Shown: in pieces, positions 7,901 to 16,148 of the stretch
How the letters are laid out: the number at the start of each line of letters is the position of its first letter
How positions within the stretch are numbered: position 1 is the stretch's first letter
Source: Mucilaginibacter sp. cycad4
Lineage (GTDB): Bacteria > Bacteroidota > Bacteroidia > Sphingobacteriales > Sphingobacteriaceae
DNA length: 64,000 nucleotides
Reading direction: 5' to 3'
Assembly: GCF_034263275.1 (NCBI RefSeq)
Contig: NZ_CP139559.1
Span: forward strand, 6,200,001-6,264,000
The notes under the pieces: model-generated
What the model saw: the letters and a program-made list of their open reading frames with translations, nothing else
Told to the model about the DNA's origin: nothing
The model's database searches: none
Program-made: the position numbers and the translations under genes

Positions 7901-9820
7901 CTAACGAACCACCATCACCCAGCCGCTCATCACATTACCATTCTTCAAATCTATCACATAATAATATGTTCCCGACGGAATACCCTGGCCGTTGGACCTG
8001 CCATCCCAGGCTTCAGGATAGCCTGTGCTTTTAAACACCAGTCCGCCATAGCGGTTAAATACCTGCGTTGTTGAGGTTGGGTAAGTATTCAGCGCCTCTA
8101 TCGCCCAGGTATCATTAACCCCGTCACCGTTGGGTGTAAAAGTATTGGGGATCACTACTTTTTTATAAACGCGTACAAATACCTGATCGGTAGCTTCGTC
8201 ACCGCATCCTGAGTTTGATACCACATGCAGGGTGTAGGTGATATCTTCCATTGGCGAGGCAGTAGGCGTAAGTTCAAGACTGCTGCTCAGGTTATCAGTC
8301 GGGGTCCAGTAATAGCTTACGTTGGTCCCTTTGGTGCTGCCATTAAGTGTGGTCGACTGGCCCTGGGTAATGTACCTGTCGGGCCCGGCATTGGCTACAG
8401 GCTTTTTAATCACATCCACCTGTACTGAAGCAGTGGCTGTACAGGTACCGTTACTTACTGTCACGGTGTAAAGTGTATTATCTGTGGGGCTGGCAACTGG
8501 GTTGGCGATGTTAGCATCTGAAAGGCCCGTTACCGGCAACCATGAATACGTTGAGCCGCCGCTGGCATTTAAAGTAACCGAACTCCCCTCACAAATTGGC
8601 TCAACTGCATCAACAACTGCTACAGGCTGGGCATTCACCACAACAGGAACCGTTTTTGCCACTACCTCACATCCCGACGATGATTTAACCGTAACATAAT
8701 AAGTACCCGCCGCTGCTGCTGTTACATTACTGATGGTTGGACTTTGAACGGCCGATGTAAAGCCATTTGGCCCCGTCCATTTATAGCTTGTCCCGGTTGA
8801 TGCACTTAACGTTAATGTTGTACCCGCACAAACCGGTGTATTGGCTGTTGCCGTTGATGAAGGCGGTGCGCCAACCGTTAGCGTAAGCACATTGGATGCC
8901 GACCGGCAAAGCGCCGAATTGATGTTACCTGCCTGCGCCGTTACTGCCCGGTAGTAATAAGTACCGGCTACCGTTGGCGATGTTATCCGGTAACTTGAAC
9001 TGGTGCTGCTGGCCCCCGTAAGGTCTGTCCATGCGCCATTGCCATTTTTGTATTGCCATAAAACGGTATAGTCGCTGGGGATAGTTGTACTGAGTGTATA
9101 GGTTTGCGGAATGTCTGAACAAGCCGATGCTGTGATGGTTGAACTTGAACTGCTGAAGCTGGCTTCTATAACCGGCCCATACGGTCTGAAAACAATATCA
9201 TCAATAGCAAGGTCATTGGCAGGGGCGCCGCCGGCACTGTTGTTGATCATCTTGATCACCACATCACCAACACCTGCGGGCAGTGTGAAGTTAAATGACT
9301 CCTGCACCCATTGGTAATTGCTGCTGGTACGGGCAATGGTACCGGTATTGAAGCTTTGGATAATTGTGCCGTCGGTTTTTTCAATAGCGAAAGTGATATT
9401 TGGCGGGCTGATATCATTGCTCCTTAACAAATTTACCACCCAGGCCGAAAACTGGTAGGTGGTATTGGAACATAAACCAGTAATGGTACGCTTATAAAAA
9501 TAATCGGTTTTGGATACGCTGGCATTTACCACCATCATATAGCCGCCTGTGTTACCTGTATGGTCTGTAGCCGACCACCAAACATTACCTGCACCCGCAG
9601 TAGTATTTTCAATGGTATAAGAGCCGTCACTCGGGAAATTGGCACTGCTGTAGGTATAGCTCGTCGAGCCCGAATCGGCAGGCAATGCACCCGAATGTGT
9701 TGAGCTGCCCGAGCCAAAGGTAATGCTCACCACAGGGTCGCCAAGGCTTTGAGCATTTGTTTTACGAACTAATAAAATGAGAAAAAAGCTGATTAGGGGG
9801 AGTAACTTTTTTGCTTCCAA
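7901..9820 (-). CDS. T9SS-sorted Ig-repeat surface or secreted protein (CHU_C domain)
   Basis: The 639-residue protein has a signal peptide (KKLLPLISFFLILLV, cleaved near NAQS), a jelly-roll-like N-terminal domain (about 30-215), Ig-like repeats rich in Ser and Thr, and a C-terminal gliding-motility-associated domain from VIPNTFTPNGDGVNDTW to the end, the type B sorting signal of the type IX secretion system. It is therefore expected to be exported to the surface or medium. The only possible start near the signal peptide is TTG at 9820; no ATG lies upstream in frame nearby. It shares the C-terminal domain with the giant protein at 40.4 kb. Ligand unknown. Confidence 0.88.
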   Translation of the reverse strand: MEAKKLLPLISFFLILLVRKTNAQSLGDPVVSITFGSGSSTHSGALPADSGSTSYTYSSANFPSDGSYTIENTTAGAGNVWWSATDHTGNTGGYMMVVNASVSKTDYFYKRTITGLCSNTTYQFSAWVVNLLRSNDISPPNITFAIEKTDGTIIQSFNTGTIARTSSNYQWVQESFNFTLPAGVGDVVIKMINNSAGGAPANDLAIDDIVFRPYGPVIEASFSSSSSTITASACSDIPQTYTLSTTIPSDYTVLWQYKNGNGAWTDLTGASSTSSSYRITSPTVAGTYYYRAVTAQAGNINSALCRSASNVLTLTVGAPPSSTATANTPVCAGTTLTLSASTGTSYKWTGPNGFTSAVQSPTISNVTAAAAGTYYVTVKSSSGCEVVAKTVPVVVNAQPVAVVDAVEPICEGSSVTLNASGGSTYSWLPVTGLSDANIANPVASPTDNTLYTVTVSNGTCTATASVQVDVIKKPVANAGPDRYITQGQSTTLNGSTKGTNVSYYWTPTDNLSSSLELTPTASPMEDITYTLHVVSNSGCGDEATDQVFVRVYKKVVIPNTFTPNGDGVNDTWAIEALNTYPTSTTQVFNRYGGLVFKSTGYPEAWDGRSNGQGIPSGTYYYVIDLKNGNVMSGWVMVVR

Positions 9821-10057
9821 CGGAATACTGTTTTTAAAAAAGCGCCTGTATGTACTACTAACACACAGACGCTACTATCGCAACTATTATGAAAAGGGGT
9901 ACTAATAAACCATTTATGGGGTTATAATTGGTTTATGGTATAAATATGCGGGCAAAGCCGGTTTTCATCAATAATGTATCGATGAATAGCCGTTTTGTAT
10001 GGGCGAATGTAAAAAGGATTGGAAAAGAGGTTAGAATGTCCGTAAATAACCAGGCAA

Positions 10058-10999
10058 TCAGTACCTGATCCGTTTGGATAATCTTAAACAGGGCAGCTCA
10101 ACCAGGCGGTAAAACAGGTAAGCAAAACTGATGCTCACAACTATGCCCGTTAGAAATTCAAGCGCCCTAAATGCAAATGTTTTTGGCAGGTGCATACCCA
10201 TAAAAGCTACAAGACTGCTCCCAACAACATCATGGGTAAGGTATAGCGAGAAAGAGATTTTGGAAAAAAACGCAATAACCGGGTAGCGCTTTAAAGGCAG
10301 TATTAAAAAGGCAAGGGCCAAAAGGCCGGCAGTCATAGGAAGCCATCCTGCGCTATATAAACCAATAGCAGTTACGGCTACGCCATATATCAAAACTTCA
10401 GTTAACCCTCTTTTACCTGTTAGGTGCAGGTAATATAATATCCCAAGAGCAAAAAACGGAAAAACGTTTAACAGCGTTGATCCGGGTACGGGTATAAATA
10501 AAGGCAGTAAACAAATCAGGGGCAGCGAGATGGCGCCCCACTTTTTTATAATGATTGGAAAGAAAACGCCGATGAACAGGTAATATTGAAACTCAATCCC
10601 CAGCGTCCAGTAAACCGGGTTCAGGTATGGGCGGCCAGTAAAATTGTTGATATAAGCTAAGTGGGTTAATATGTTACTGACATCAGGCCGGTAATTTGCG
10701 TTTAATAAATACCCGGCCAAAATGGTCAATAATATGGAGGCTATGTAAGGGGGCTCAATGCGCGTTATTCTTTTTAAAATGTATTTGGGGTACAAGGCCC
10801 AGCTATAATTTTCAGGAATAGCCCAGCAAATGATAAAGCCGGACAACAGGAAAAACATCTGCACGCCCAGCCAGCCATAGCGTAAGCCGGGCAATGATTT
10901 ACCGCCAAGATGAAACAAAGCAACTGCCAATGAAGCTATTGCCCTGATATAATCAACCTGCTGGATATGTTGTTTGGTCTTACTATCTGCTAAAGTCAT
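10058..10999 (-). CDS. Acyltransferase 3 family membrane protein (OafA/YrhL-like)
   Basis: The 313-residue protein has about ten hydrophobic segments and the family hallmarks: QQVDYIRAIASLAVALFHL near the N-terminus with the active-site-type His, then GVQMFFLLSGFIICW, and the motif YWTLGIEFQYYL in the middle. Acyltransferase-3 proteins move acetyl or succinyl groups onto sugars of O-antigen, exopolysaccharide or glycolipids. There is no neighbouring glycan cluster, so the acceptor is unknown. It stands alone between the Ig-repeat gene and the LytTR gene, all on the minus strand, with gaps of 237 and 101 nt. Confidence 0.9.
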   Translation of the reverse strand: MTLADSKTKQHIQQVDYIRAIASLAVALFHLGGKSLPGLRYGWLGVQMFFLLSGFIICWAIPENYSWALYPKYILKRITRIEPPYIASILLTILAGYLLNANYRPDVSNILTHLAYINNFTGRPYLNPVYWTLGIEFQYYLFIGVFFPIIIKKWGAISLPLICLLPLFIPVPGSTLLNVFPFFALGILYYLHLTGKRGLTEVLIYGVAVTAIGLYSAGWLPMTAGLLALAFLILPLKRYPVIAFFSKISFSLYLTHDVVGSSLVAFMGMHLPKTFAFRALEFLTGIVVSISFAYLFYRLVELPCLRLSKRIRY

Positions 11000-11100
11000 T
11001 TATATAAAGCTAAAAAGCGGAATGCACAAAACTTGAAGCCAATTGATTAATTGTTATTGATAAACCGATCATGAGAGTTGCTAAGATAATAGCGTTCATT

Positions 11101-11802
11101 TTATTTCTGTTTTGACCAGTTGCGTGCAAAATCATTATAGGTTTCGCTTACCGGTAGCTCAATGTTTGTAAGTTGTACTTTACGGTTTTGAATAGAGCGG
11201 ATCTTGTTAACAGGTACGATATAACTGCGGTGGATGCGCTGAAACTTGGTTGAAGGCAGTTTTTCCAAAACCTTTTTCATCGGCATCAGCGTAAGGATAG
11301 TTTTATCATTGGTAATATGGATCTTGATATAATCCTCCATACTTTCAATATACTCGATAGTGCTTAAGTCTATTTTAACCATGCGGTATTCGGAATATAC
11401 ATACAGGCTTTCGTCGGTCTCTTCGGTAGCGGGCTTGTTTCGGTATTTATAGTAATCAACTGCCTTTTCAACAGCTTTGGTAAAGCGTTTAATATCTATC
11501 GGTTTTAAAATATAATCAAGCGCTTCCAGTTCAAATCCCTCAAAAGCAAAGTTTTTATAGGCGGTAGTAAATATTACCATGGGTTTTGCCTGCAAAGAGC
11601 GTACAAGGTCAATCCCGGTAATATCCGGCATGTTAATATCAACAAAAAGCAGGTCTATTGGAGTATTCTTTAAAAATTCGGCGCCGGATATGGCATCTTC
11701 AAAAGTATTAACCATTTGCAGCGCAGGGAAGCGCGATACATATTCGCTTATCAGCGTTAAGGCCAGCGGTTCATCATCAATGGCTATACATTTAAGCACC
11801 AT
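11101..11802 (-). CDS. LytTR-type response regulator
   Basis: The 233-residue regulator has an N-terminal receiver domain (acidic pair D9-D10, phospho-acceptor D55 in LLFVDINMP, the Lys of YILKPID near 103) and a C-terminal LytTR DNA-binding domain (about 130-230) with the IHRSYIVPVNKI segment. It is the partner of the LytS-like kinase immediately upstream, 3 nt away, in a two-gene operon. LytTR regulators bind direct repeats in target promoters; no target is evident here. Confidence 0.95.
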   Translation of the reverse strand: MVLKCIAIDDEPLALTLISEYVSRFPALQMVNTFEDAISGAEFLKNTPIDLLFVDINMPDITGIDLVRSLQAKPMVIFTTAYKNFAFEGFELEALDYILKPIDIKRFTKAVEKAVDYYKYRNKPATEETDESLYVYSEYRMVKIDLSTIEYIESMEDYIKIHITNDKTILTLMPMKKVLEKLPSTKFQRIHRSYIVPVNKIRSIQNRKVQLTNIELPVSETYNDFARNWSKQK

Positions 11803-11805
11803 AAT

Positions 11806-12975
11806 TTAAGTTTGTAAAGTAAGTTGAACAATATACTCATTATTCAGGCTGCTTATATTTAACAGATGCTTGCCGGGATATAAATGTTCCAGTCGCTGTT
11901 TGGTGTTGTTTATGCCAATGCCGGTGCGCTGGTACTCACTTTTCTGCACGCCAAAGATCCGGTTTTTTGAATAAAATGAAATATCGGGCTCGTGAATATT
12001 AATCCTGATATCTATAGCAGAAGGTTCGCGCTTGCTTACGCCATACTTAAAAACATTTTCAATAAAGGTCATCATTATGAGGGGAGCAATTTTTTTTCTG
12101 TCGATTTCTCCCACGACTTCAAAGTTTACGATAGTGTTTTTGCCGATGCGAAGGCGCTGCAGCTCAATATAATCGCTGATGCAATCAATTTCGCTTTGCA
12201 GCGGCACAAAATCTTCGCTAACATCATCAGTAACATAGCGCATAATGTTCGAGAGCTTCATGATGCTATCAGCTGCCTTATCATCTTTAATAGCAGCAAG
12301 CGTGTAAATATTATTGAGTGTATTGAACAGGAAATGTGGGTTGATCTGCGCTTTCAGGAATGATAGTTCGGCGCTGGTTTTATCGGCTTCGGCCCGGGCA
12401 GCACGCTGTTCGGTAAGCTGCCATTGCTGCACCGTTTTTATGGCTGTGCTTAATGCCATGATCATCAGGAAAATAAACAGGCTGGTACTATCAAAGGGCT
12501 TCATCGGCCTGGTACGGGGTCCGAAACCACTTCTTCGCTCCAATGAGTCTGGATGAAAATATGGAGGATTGTCAAACCGGCGCTGCGTATCAGGGCCCTT
12601 ATCGCCTAAGCGAGGCCTGTCAAATAGCGGCGGACCGGGCATCATCATCCCGTTGTGCATTCTCCGGCCTTCGGAACTGCGTAGCAAGCTGTCGAACGGG
12701 TGAAGCATATAAACGCAGGCTAATAAAACAATACAAATGATGCTATAAATCGCATATCGCTTTTTTAAAAAGAACTGAGGAATAAACAGGTAGGCGTTGC
12801 TATAAAAAAGGGAGATATAGGTGATACAAAATACCAAGTAAGCAGGTTTTTGCAAAAAAGAAACGATAGAGGTATTGTACTGGCCCCGGGTATTTAAAAA
12901 AACCAGCGGAAAGGCCATGAACAGCAACCAGCCGGCAATATGTATAACAACCGAAAATACTTTAAAACGCGACAT
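11806..12975 (-). CDS. LytS/YehU-family sensor histidine kinase
   Basis: The 389-residue protein has four predicted membrane helices: three in residues 8-95 and one at about 164-182. The His_kinase domain follows, with phospho-acceptor H214 in INPHFLFNTLNN, then a HATPase region (IGINNTKQRLEHLYPGK). Between the third and fourth helices sits a roughly 65-residue loop very rich in Pro, Arg, Gly and Met (about 98-160), unusual for this family and possibly a sensory or metal-contact segment (inference). It pairs with the LytTR regulator downstream. The signal is unknown. Confidence 0.93.
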   Translation of the reverse strand: MSRFKVFSVVIHIAGWLLFMAFPLVFLNTRGQYNTSIVSFLQKPAYLVFCITYISLFYSNAYLFIPQFFLKKRYAIYSIICIVLLACVYMLHPFDSLLRSSEGRRMHNGMMMPGPPLFDRPRLGDKGPDTQRRFDNPPYFHPDSLERRSGFGPRTRPMKPFDSTSLFIFLMIMALSTAIKTVQQWQLTEQRAARAEADKTSAELSFLKAQINPHFLFNTLNNIYTLAAIKDDKAADSIMKLSNIMRYVTDDVSEDFVPLQSEIDCISDYIELQRLRIGKNTIVNFEVVGEIDRKKIAPLIMMTFIENVFKYGVSKREPSAIDIRINIHEPDISFYSKNRIFGVQKSEYQRTGIGINNTKQRLEHLYPGKHLLNISSLNNEYIVQLTLQT

Positions 12976-12988
12976 GATGTAAATGTAA

Positions 12989-13071
12989 GTAGGAAAGTCG
13001 AAAGTCTGTAGTTCTAAGCCTTAAGTTAAGGGGTCATAAAAATTGATGACTTTCGACTTAGGACTTAAAAC
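12989..13071. repeat. Degenerate AAGTC heptamer repeat in inverted arrangement
   Basis: The gap before the kinase gene consists of units such as GAAAGTC, GAAAGTC, TAAGCCT on one side and GACTTTC, GACTTAG, GACTTAA on the other, so the halves can form a long imperfect hairpin around 13040. Related tracts occur at 27.93-28.01 and 34.15-34.23 kb. Confidence 0.6.
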
Positions 13072-13671
13072 TTACCCATGAATAGTTTCGCCCTTACCAT
13101 AGTTCTGAATTACCCGGGCTTCATACTCCAGGAATTGTTTCCATCGGGCCTCAACATCAATTTCTTCGGCGTATTTTTTGGCCAGGCGAATAAACATGGA
13201 GTAATGGGTTGCTTCGCTTACCATTAGCTCATGGTAAAAGGTGGCCAGCTGTTCATCATTAATATTTTCGGACAGCACTTTAAAGCGTTCACAGCTCCTG
13301 GCCTCTATCATGGCCGAAAACAGCAGTCTGTCAATCAACTGGGCTTCGCGGCCCCCGCCTGTGATAATAAATTTTCTGAGCTCGTTCACATAGTTATCCT
13401 TACGCTCGCGACCGAGGATATAACCACGTTCAATAATAATATCATGTACGCGTTTAAAATGATCCATTTCTTCCTGTACCAGCAGGGCCATTTCCTGTAC
13501 CAATTCGCTCAGGTTTGGGTTTTGAACAATAAGGGTAATAGCATTGCTGGCCGCCTTTTGTTCACAAAAAGCATGATCGGTCAAAATTTCTTCAATATTG
13601 CTCTCAACCACATTTTTAACCCAAAGCGGATCGGTAGGCAACTGCAGTTTTAAAATAGTTTTCTCGCTCAC
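13072..13671 (-). CDS. miaE: tRNA 2-methylthio-N6-isopentenyladenosine-37 hydroxylase
   Basis: The 199-residue protein is a MiaE-type diiron monooxygenase acting on ms2i6A37 of tRNA. The ferritin-like four-helix bundle carries the expected ligands: E37 (CEQKAA), E68-xx-H71 (EEMDH), E123 (MIEARS) and E153-xx-H156 (SEATH). Length matches the family. Translation most likely begins at GTG 13671, because the conserved TDPLWVKN segment starts 13 residues later and a perfect TATCTTTG box ends only 4 nt before the GTG. That would make the transcript leaderless or nearly so. Confidence 0.92.
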   Translation of the reverse strand: MSEKTILKLQLPTDPLWVKNVVESNIEEILTDHAFCEQKAASNAITLIVQNPNLSELVQEMALLVQEEMDHFKRVHDIIIERGYILGRERKDNYVNELRKFIITGGGREAQLIDRLLFSAMIEARSCERFKVLSENINDEQLATFYHELMVSEATHYSMFIRLAKKYAEEIDVEARWKQFLEYEARVIQNYGKGETIHG

Positions 13672-13675
13672 GATA

Positions 13676-13683
13676 CAAAGATA
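13676..13683 (-). promoter_or_regulatory. miaE -7 promoter box
   Basis: On the minus strand TATCTTTG matches TAnnTTTG exactly and ends 4 nt upstream of the GTG start. With a start point 4-7 nt after the box, the mRNA would have no or almost no leader. The -33 region is not clear. Confidence 0.5.
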
Positions 13684-13689
13684 GTTTTT

Positions 13690-13725
13690 GGAGGTGAAAG
13701 GTTAAAGGCGAAAGGTAAAAGGTAT
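13690..13725. repeat. GAAAGG-type tandem repeat
   Basis: A polypurine run of units GTGAAAG, GTTAAAG, GCGAAAG, GTAAAAG in a 7-nt period. A near copy lies at 22447-22481 and the complement at 525-620. Confidence 0.65.
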
Positions 13726-13748
13726 TTTTACCGTGGAGATTAAAAAAT

Positions 13749-13774
13749 GAAGGCCATCCTTGTGGGATAGCCTT
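13749..13774. terminator. Hairpin between the FKBP remnant and miaE
   Basis: AAGGC-C-ATCC, loop TTGTG, GGAT-A-GCCTT forms a stem with one C/A mismatch. It lies just after the remnant's stop on the minus strand, and A-rich sequence on the left supplies a T tract in that direction. Confidence 0.45.
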
Positions 13775-13776
13775 CG

Positions 13777-13974
13777 TTAATAGCATTTGGCCCAGGCATG
13801 GGTACCGGTTCCCGTGCTCGGCACATGGTAAACACCTGATGTATGTTTTGTTGCGGTGATTTTGGAATGTGCCGCCAGATAATTTTTGGTATTGCCGTCT
13901 TTATTCAAAACAACTTGCTGCAGATCGTGCGATTTATCTTTGAAACATGCAGACAGTAAAAAATAATAGTGCAA
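13777..13974 (-). pseudogene. Decayed copy of the FKBP lipoprotein gene
   Basis: This 65-codon frame aligns with the N-terminal part of the FKBP lipoprotein just upstream. SACFKDKSHDLQQ matches TSCSKDKFDAAKQ, and SGVYHVPSTGTG matches SGVYYKIVTQGTG. It stops before the FKBP domain, so the catalytic fold is missing. There is no ATG; the frame opens only at TTG 13974. The better signal peptide (LLLLFALLFFTVC) is read in the next frame, indicating a frameshift at the lipobox. The simplest reading is a tandem duplicate of the downstream-numbered gene that was truncated and frameshifted. A short expressed lipopeptide cannot be excluded. Confidence 0.55.
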
Positions 13975-14010
13975 ACAATAACAGCAGTGTTTTCTGTAGT
14001 GTTAGTTAAA

Positions 14011-14466
14011 TCAACTAAAACTAAGCAGATCAATTGTAAATACCAAAACCGAATTTGCGGGGATGCTTCCGGCTGCACTGTTGCCGTAGCCTTCTCTTGA
14101 GGGGATCACCAAAATAATCCGACCGCCGGTTTTGACATACGGCAGGCCCGATTGCCAACCCTTGATAAGACCCTGCAGGCTTTGGTTGATGGTGCCGGAA
14201 TCAAATGTAGTTCCATCTAATAGTTTGCCGGTATAGGTTACTTTAACGGTCGATTTAATGGTTGGATTTGCACCGGTGCCCTGGGTTACTATCTTGTAAT
14301 AAACACCAGAGCCATCGGCAGTGGCATGAAAGGCAGTATCGGTACCGATGTAAGCTTTAATGGCTGCATCATCTGCAGCTGCCTGTTTTGCAGCGTCGAA
14401 TTTGTCTTTTGAGCATGAGGTGAAGATCACCAATGGGGCGAATACGAATAATAAGAATTTCTTCAT
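14011..14466 (-). CDS. FKBP-type peptidyl-prolyl isomerase lipoprotein
   Basis: The frame is open from 14580, but the likely start is the ATG at 14466, which gives 151 residues beginning MKKFLLFVFAPLVIFTSCSKD, a signal peptide with lipobox. Residues about 20-60 are a linker with YIGTDTAF. The FKBP domain follows (VTYTGKLLDGTTFDSG, then IKGWQSGLPYVKTGG, IPSREGYGN and VFTIDLLSFS). Expected to be lipid-anchored in the periplasm and to help fold exported proteins. A decayed copy sits beside it and an intact paralogue is at 30.24 kb. The extra 38 upstream codons lie in repeat-derived DNA and are unlikely to be translated. Confidence 0.9.
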   Translation of the reverse strand: MKKFLLFVFAPLVIFTSCSKDKFDAAKQAAADDAAIKAYIGTDTAFHATADGSGVYYKIVTQGTGANPTIKSTVKVTYTGKLLDGTTFDSGTINQSLQGLIKGWQSGLPYVKTGGRIILVIPSREGYGNSAAGSIPANSVLVFTIDLLSFS

Positions 14467-14515
14467 GTAGTTAAGGGTTCTGTTGAAATTAATTTCACAG
14501 GTAAAAGTAACAAAA

Positions 14516-14781
14516 CGAAACACTCCCCTGCCATCACTCGTTCCTCCGCGCCCCCTCTCAAAACTATCGTGTGTACACATCGTTTAATTTTATCACAACT
14601 AAAAAAACGTTGTGATACAACGAACCCGTGGGGAACTGCGCGCCGGAGGTGAGGAAAAATCTCCTAAAAGCGGACATTCGGCCATGCAAATCGTATAGGA
14701 GATTTCTCCTTGCGCATCAATTTCCCTGCGCTTGCTCGTTCGTATGACATTTGTACATACAGTAGCTCTCGAGAGGGGATT
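14516..14781. repeat. Palindromic repeat apparently split by the element at 14560-14765
   Basis: The left part (14516-14559, GAAACACTCCCCTGCC to CGCGCCCCCTCTC) and the right part (14766-14781, CTCTCGAGAGGGGATT) together match the intact element at 22866-22921, whose core is the palindrome CCCCTCTCGAGAGGGG. Joining the two halves at the shared CTCTC restores that palindrome. Confidence 0.6.
14560..14765. mobile_element. Putative 206-bp MITE-like insertion
   Basis: The segment is flanked by CTCTC on both sides (14555-14559 and 14766-14770), as expected for a 5-bp target duplication. Its ends share an imperfect inverted motif (GTGTACACAT on the left, ATTTGTACAT on the right). Inside are a 9-bp perfect hairpin (TATCACAAC with GTTGTGATA) and a longer inverted repeat around AAATCTCCT (14657-14665) and AGGAGATTT (14697-14705). 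The inner part is related to 22657-22752. It has no coding capacity. The 426-nt gap 14467-14892 holds nothing else that I can see. Confidence 0.5.
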
Positions 14782-14892
14782 TTAACATTTCTTTTACCCT
14801 CTTTGCGGTGCAGAGGGAGAGAGGTGGCCCAGCCAAGCGCAGACCGGGCAAGTAAACCATGCGATTGATCTAAAATGCCGTTTAAAATTCAT

Positions 14893-15081
14893 TTAAGCCG
14901 CCTCATCCTTAGTATTCCGCACCAGGCTGATACCCGTTGTGAAAAATATTAACGAGATGATACCTATTACCACCATGGTGGTTACTTGTGCGCTATGGTT
15001 TATGATAGCTACACCGGTATAAATAAGGCCAACTATACCAAGCACGCTCAATATAGCTCCGAAAGTTCGTTTTAAGTTCAT
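14893..15081 (-). CDS. Small two-helix membrane protein (62 aa)
   Basis: From ATG 15081 the product is 62 residues with two hydrophobic helices (about 8-25 and 35-55) and a charged C-terminus NTKDEAA. The frame extends nine codons further up, but MNLKRTFG is a more natural membrane-protein start. No family is recognised. Its upstream region is shared divergently with the SPFH gene (94 nt). A gene is supported by the amphipathic layout and sensible codon use; function unknown. Confidence 0.6.
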   Translation of the reverse strand: MNLKRTFGAILSVLGIVGLIYTGVAIINHSAQVTTMVVIGIISLIFFTTGISLVRNTKDEAA

Positions 15082-15175
15082 GACAGGTGTGTTGTGTTTT
15101 ATAAGCATTTTTTAAAAAACAAATAACACACCAATAATTAATGTTACATTTATTTTAAACATAATAAACCAAACC

Positions 15176-16123
15176 ATGCCCGAATCATTTGGATCATTGA
15201 TAACAATCATCATTTTTGTTGTTGTCCTAATTACCATTTTCACCTCGTTTGTGTCTGTAAAACAGGGCACAATAGTTGTAATAACCGTGTTTGGCAAGTA
15301 CCGCCGCATCCTTACACCGGGATTAAATTTTAAGATCCCCTTTATCGAAAACATCTATTCTAAAATCTCTATCCAAAACCGTTCTGTTGAGCTGGAGTTC
15401 CAGGCGGTAACTTACGACCAGGCCAATGTTTACTTCAAAGCTATGCTGCTATACTCGGTACTGGATCAGCAGGAAGAAACCATCAAGAACGTAGCCTTTA
15501 AATTTGTTGACGAACGTAACCTGATGCAGGCCCTCATTCGTACGGTTGAAGGTTCCATCCGTGCCTTTGTGGCTACCAAGCGCCAGAGCGAAGTATTGAT
15601 ATTACGCCGCGATATTGTTGAACATGTAAAAGAACAGCTGGATGTGATACTGGAAGGCTGGGGCTACCACCTTCAGGACCTCCAATTGAACGATATCACT
15701 TTTGACGAGGTGATCATGAAATCAATGAGCCAGGTAGTGGCATCAAACAACCTGAAAGCCGCCGCCGAAAACGAAGGCCAGGCCCTGCTCATCACCAAAA
15801 CCAAAGCTGCCGAGGCCGAGGGTAACGCCATTAAAATTTCGGCACAGGCCGAGCGTGAGGCAGCTCAGCTACGCGGCCAGGGTATTGCGCTGTTCCGCGA
15901 GGAGGTTGCCCGCGGTATGACCGTAGCCGCCAAAGAAATGGCCGAAGCCAATATGGATACCTCGGTAATATTATTCACCATGTGGACAGAATCTATCAAA
16001 CACTTCTCCGAAAACTCAAAGGGGAATGTTATTTTCCTTGATGGCTCAACCGATCAGATGCAACATACGTTAAAAGAAATGATGGCCTTAAACCTTTTAC
16101 ATACCGACAACGTCAAAAAGTAA
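15176..16123 (+). CDS. SPFH/Band 7 family protein (stomatin-like)
   Basis: The 315-residue protein has one N-terminal membrane helix (about 7-25), then the SPFH domain (SVKQGTIVVITVFGKYRRIL, PGLNFKIPFI, ISIQNRSVEL) and an Ala/Glu-rich coiled coil (AAAENEGQALL to AAQLRGQGIAL). It resembles prokaryotic slipins and HflC/HflK relatives that oligomerise on membranes and organise lipid domains or proteases. No NfeD partner is adjacent, so an accessory role is open. The DUF922 gene follows after 25 nt and may be co-transcribed. Confidence 0.9.
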   Translation: MPESFGSLITIIIFVVVLITIFTSFVSVKQGTIVVITVFGKYRRILTPGLNFKIPFIENIYSKISIQNRSVELEFQAVTYDQANVYFKAMLLYSVLDQQEETIKNVAFKFVDERNLMQALIRTVEGSIRAFVATKRQSEVLILRRDIVEHVKEQLDVILEGWGYHLQDLQLNDITFDEVIMKSMSQVVASNNLKAAAENEGQALLITKTKAAEAEGNAIKISAQAEREAAQLRGQGIALFREEVARGMTVAAKEMAEANMDTSVILFTMWTESIKHFSENSKGNVIFLDGSTDQMQHTLKEMMALNLLHTDNVKK

Positions 16124-16148
16124 AAGTATAAAACCGCCATTTTTTTAA

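Noticed and set aside
14467..14580. 38-codon N-terminal extension of the FKBP lipoprotein
   Set aside because: It would hide the lipoprotein signal peptide inside the protein, and it runs into repeat DNA.
15112..15354. 80-codon minus-strand frame
   Set aside because: Antisense to the start of the SPFH gene and overlapping its upstream region.
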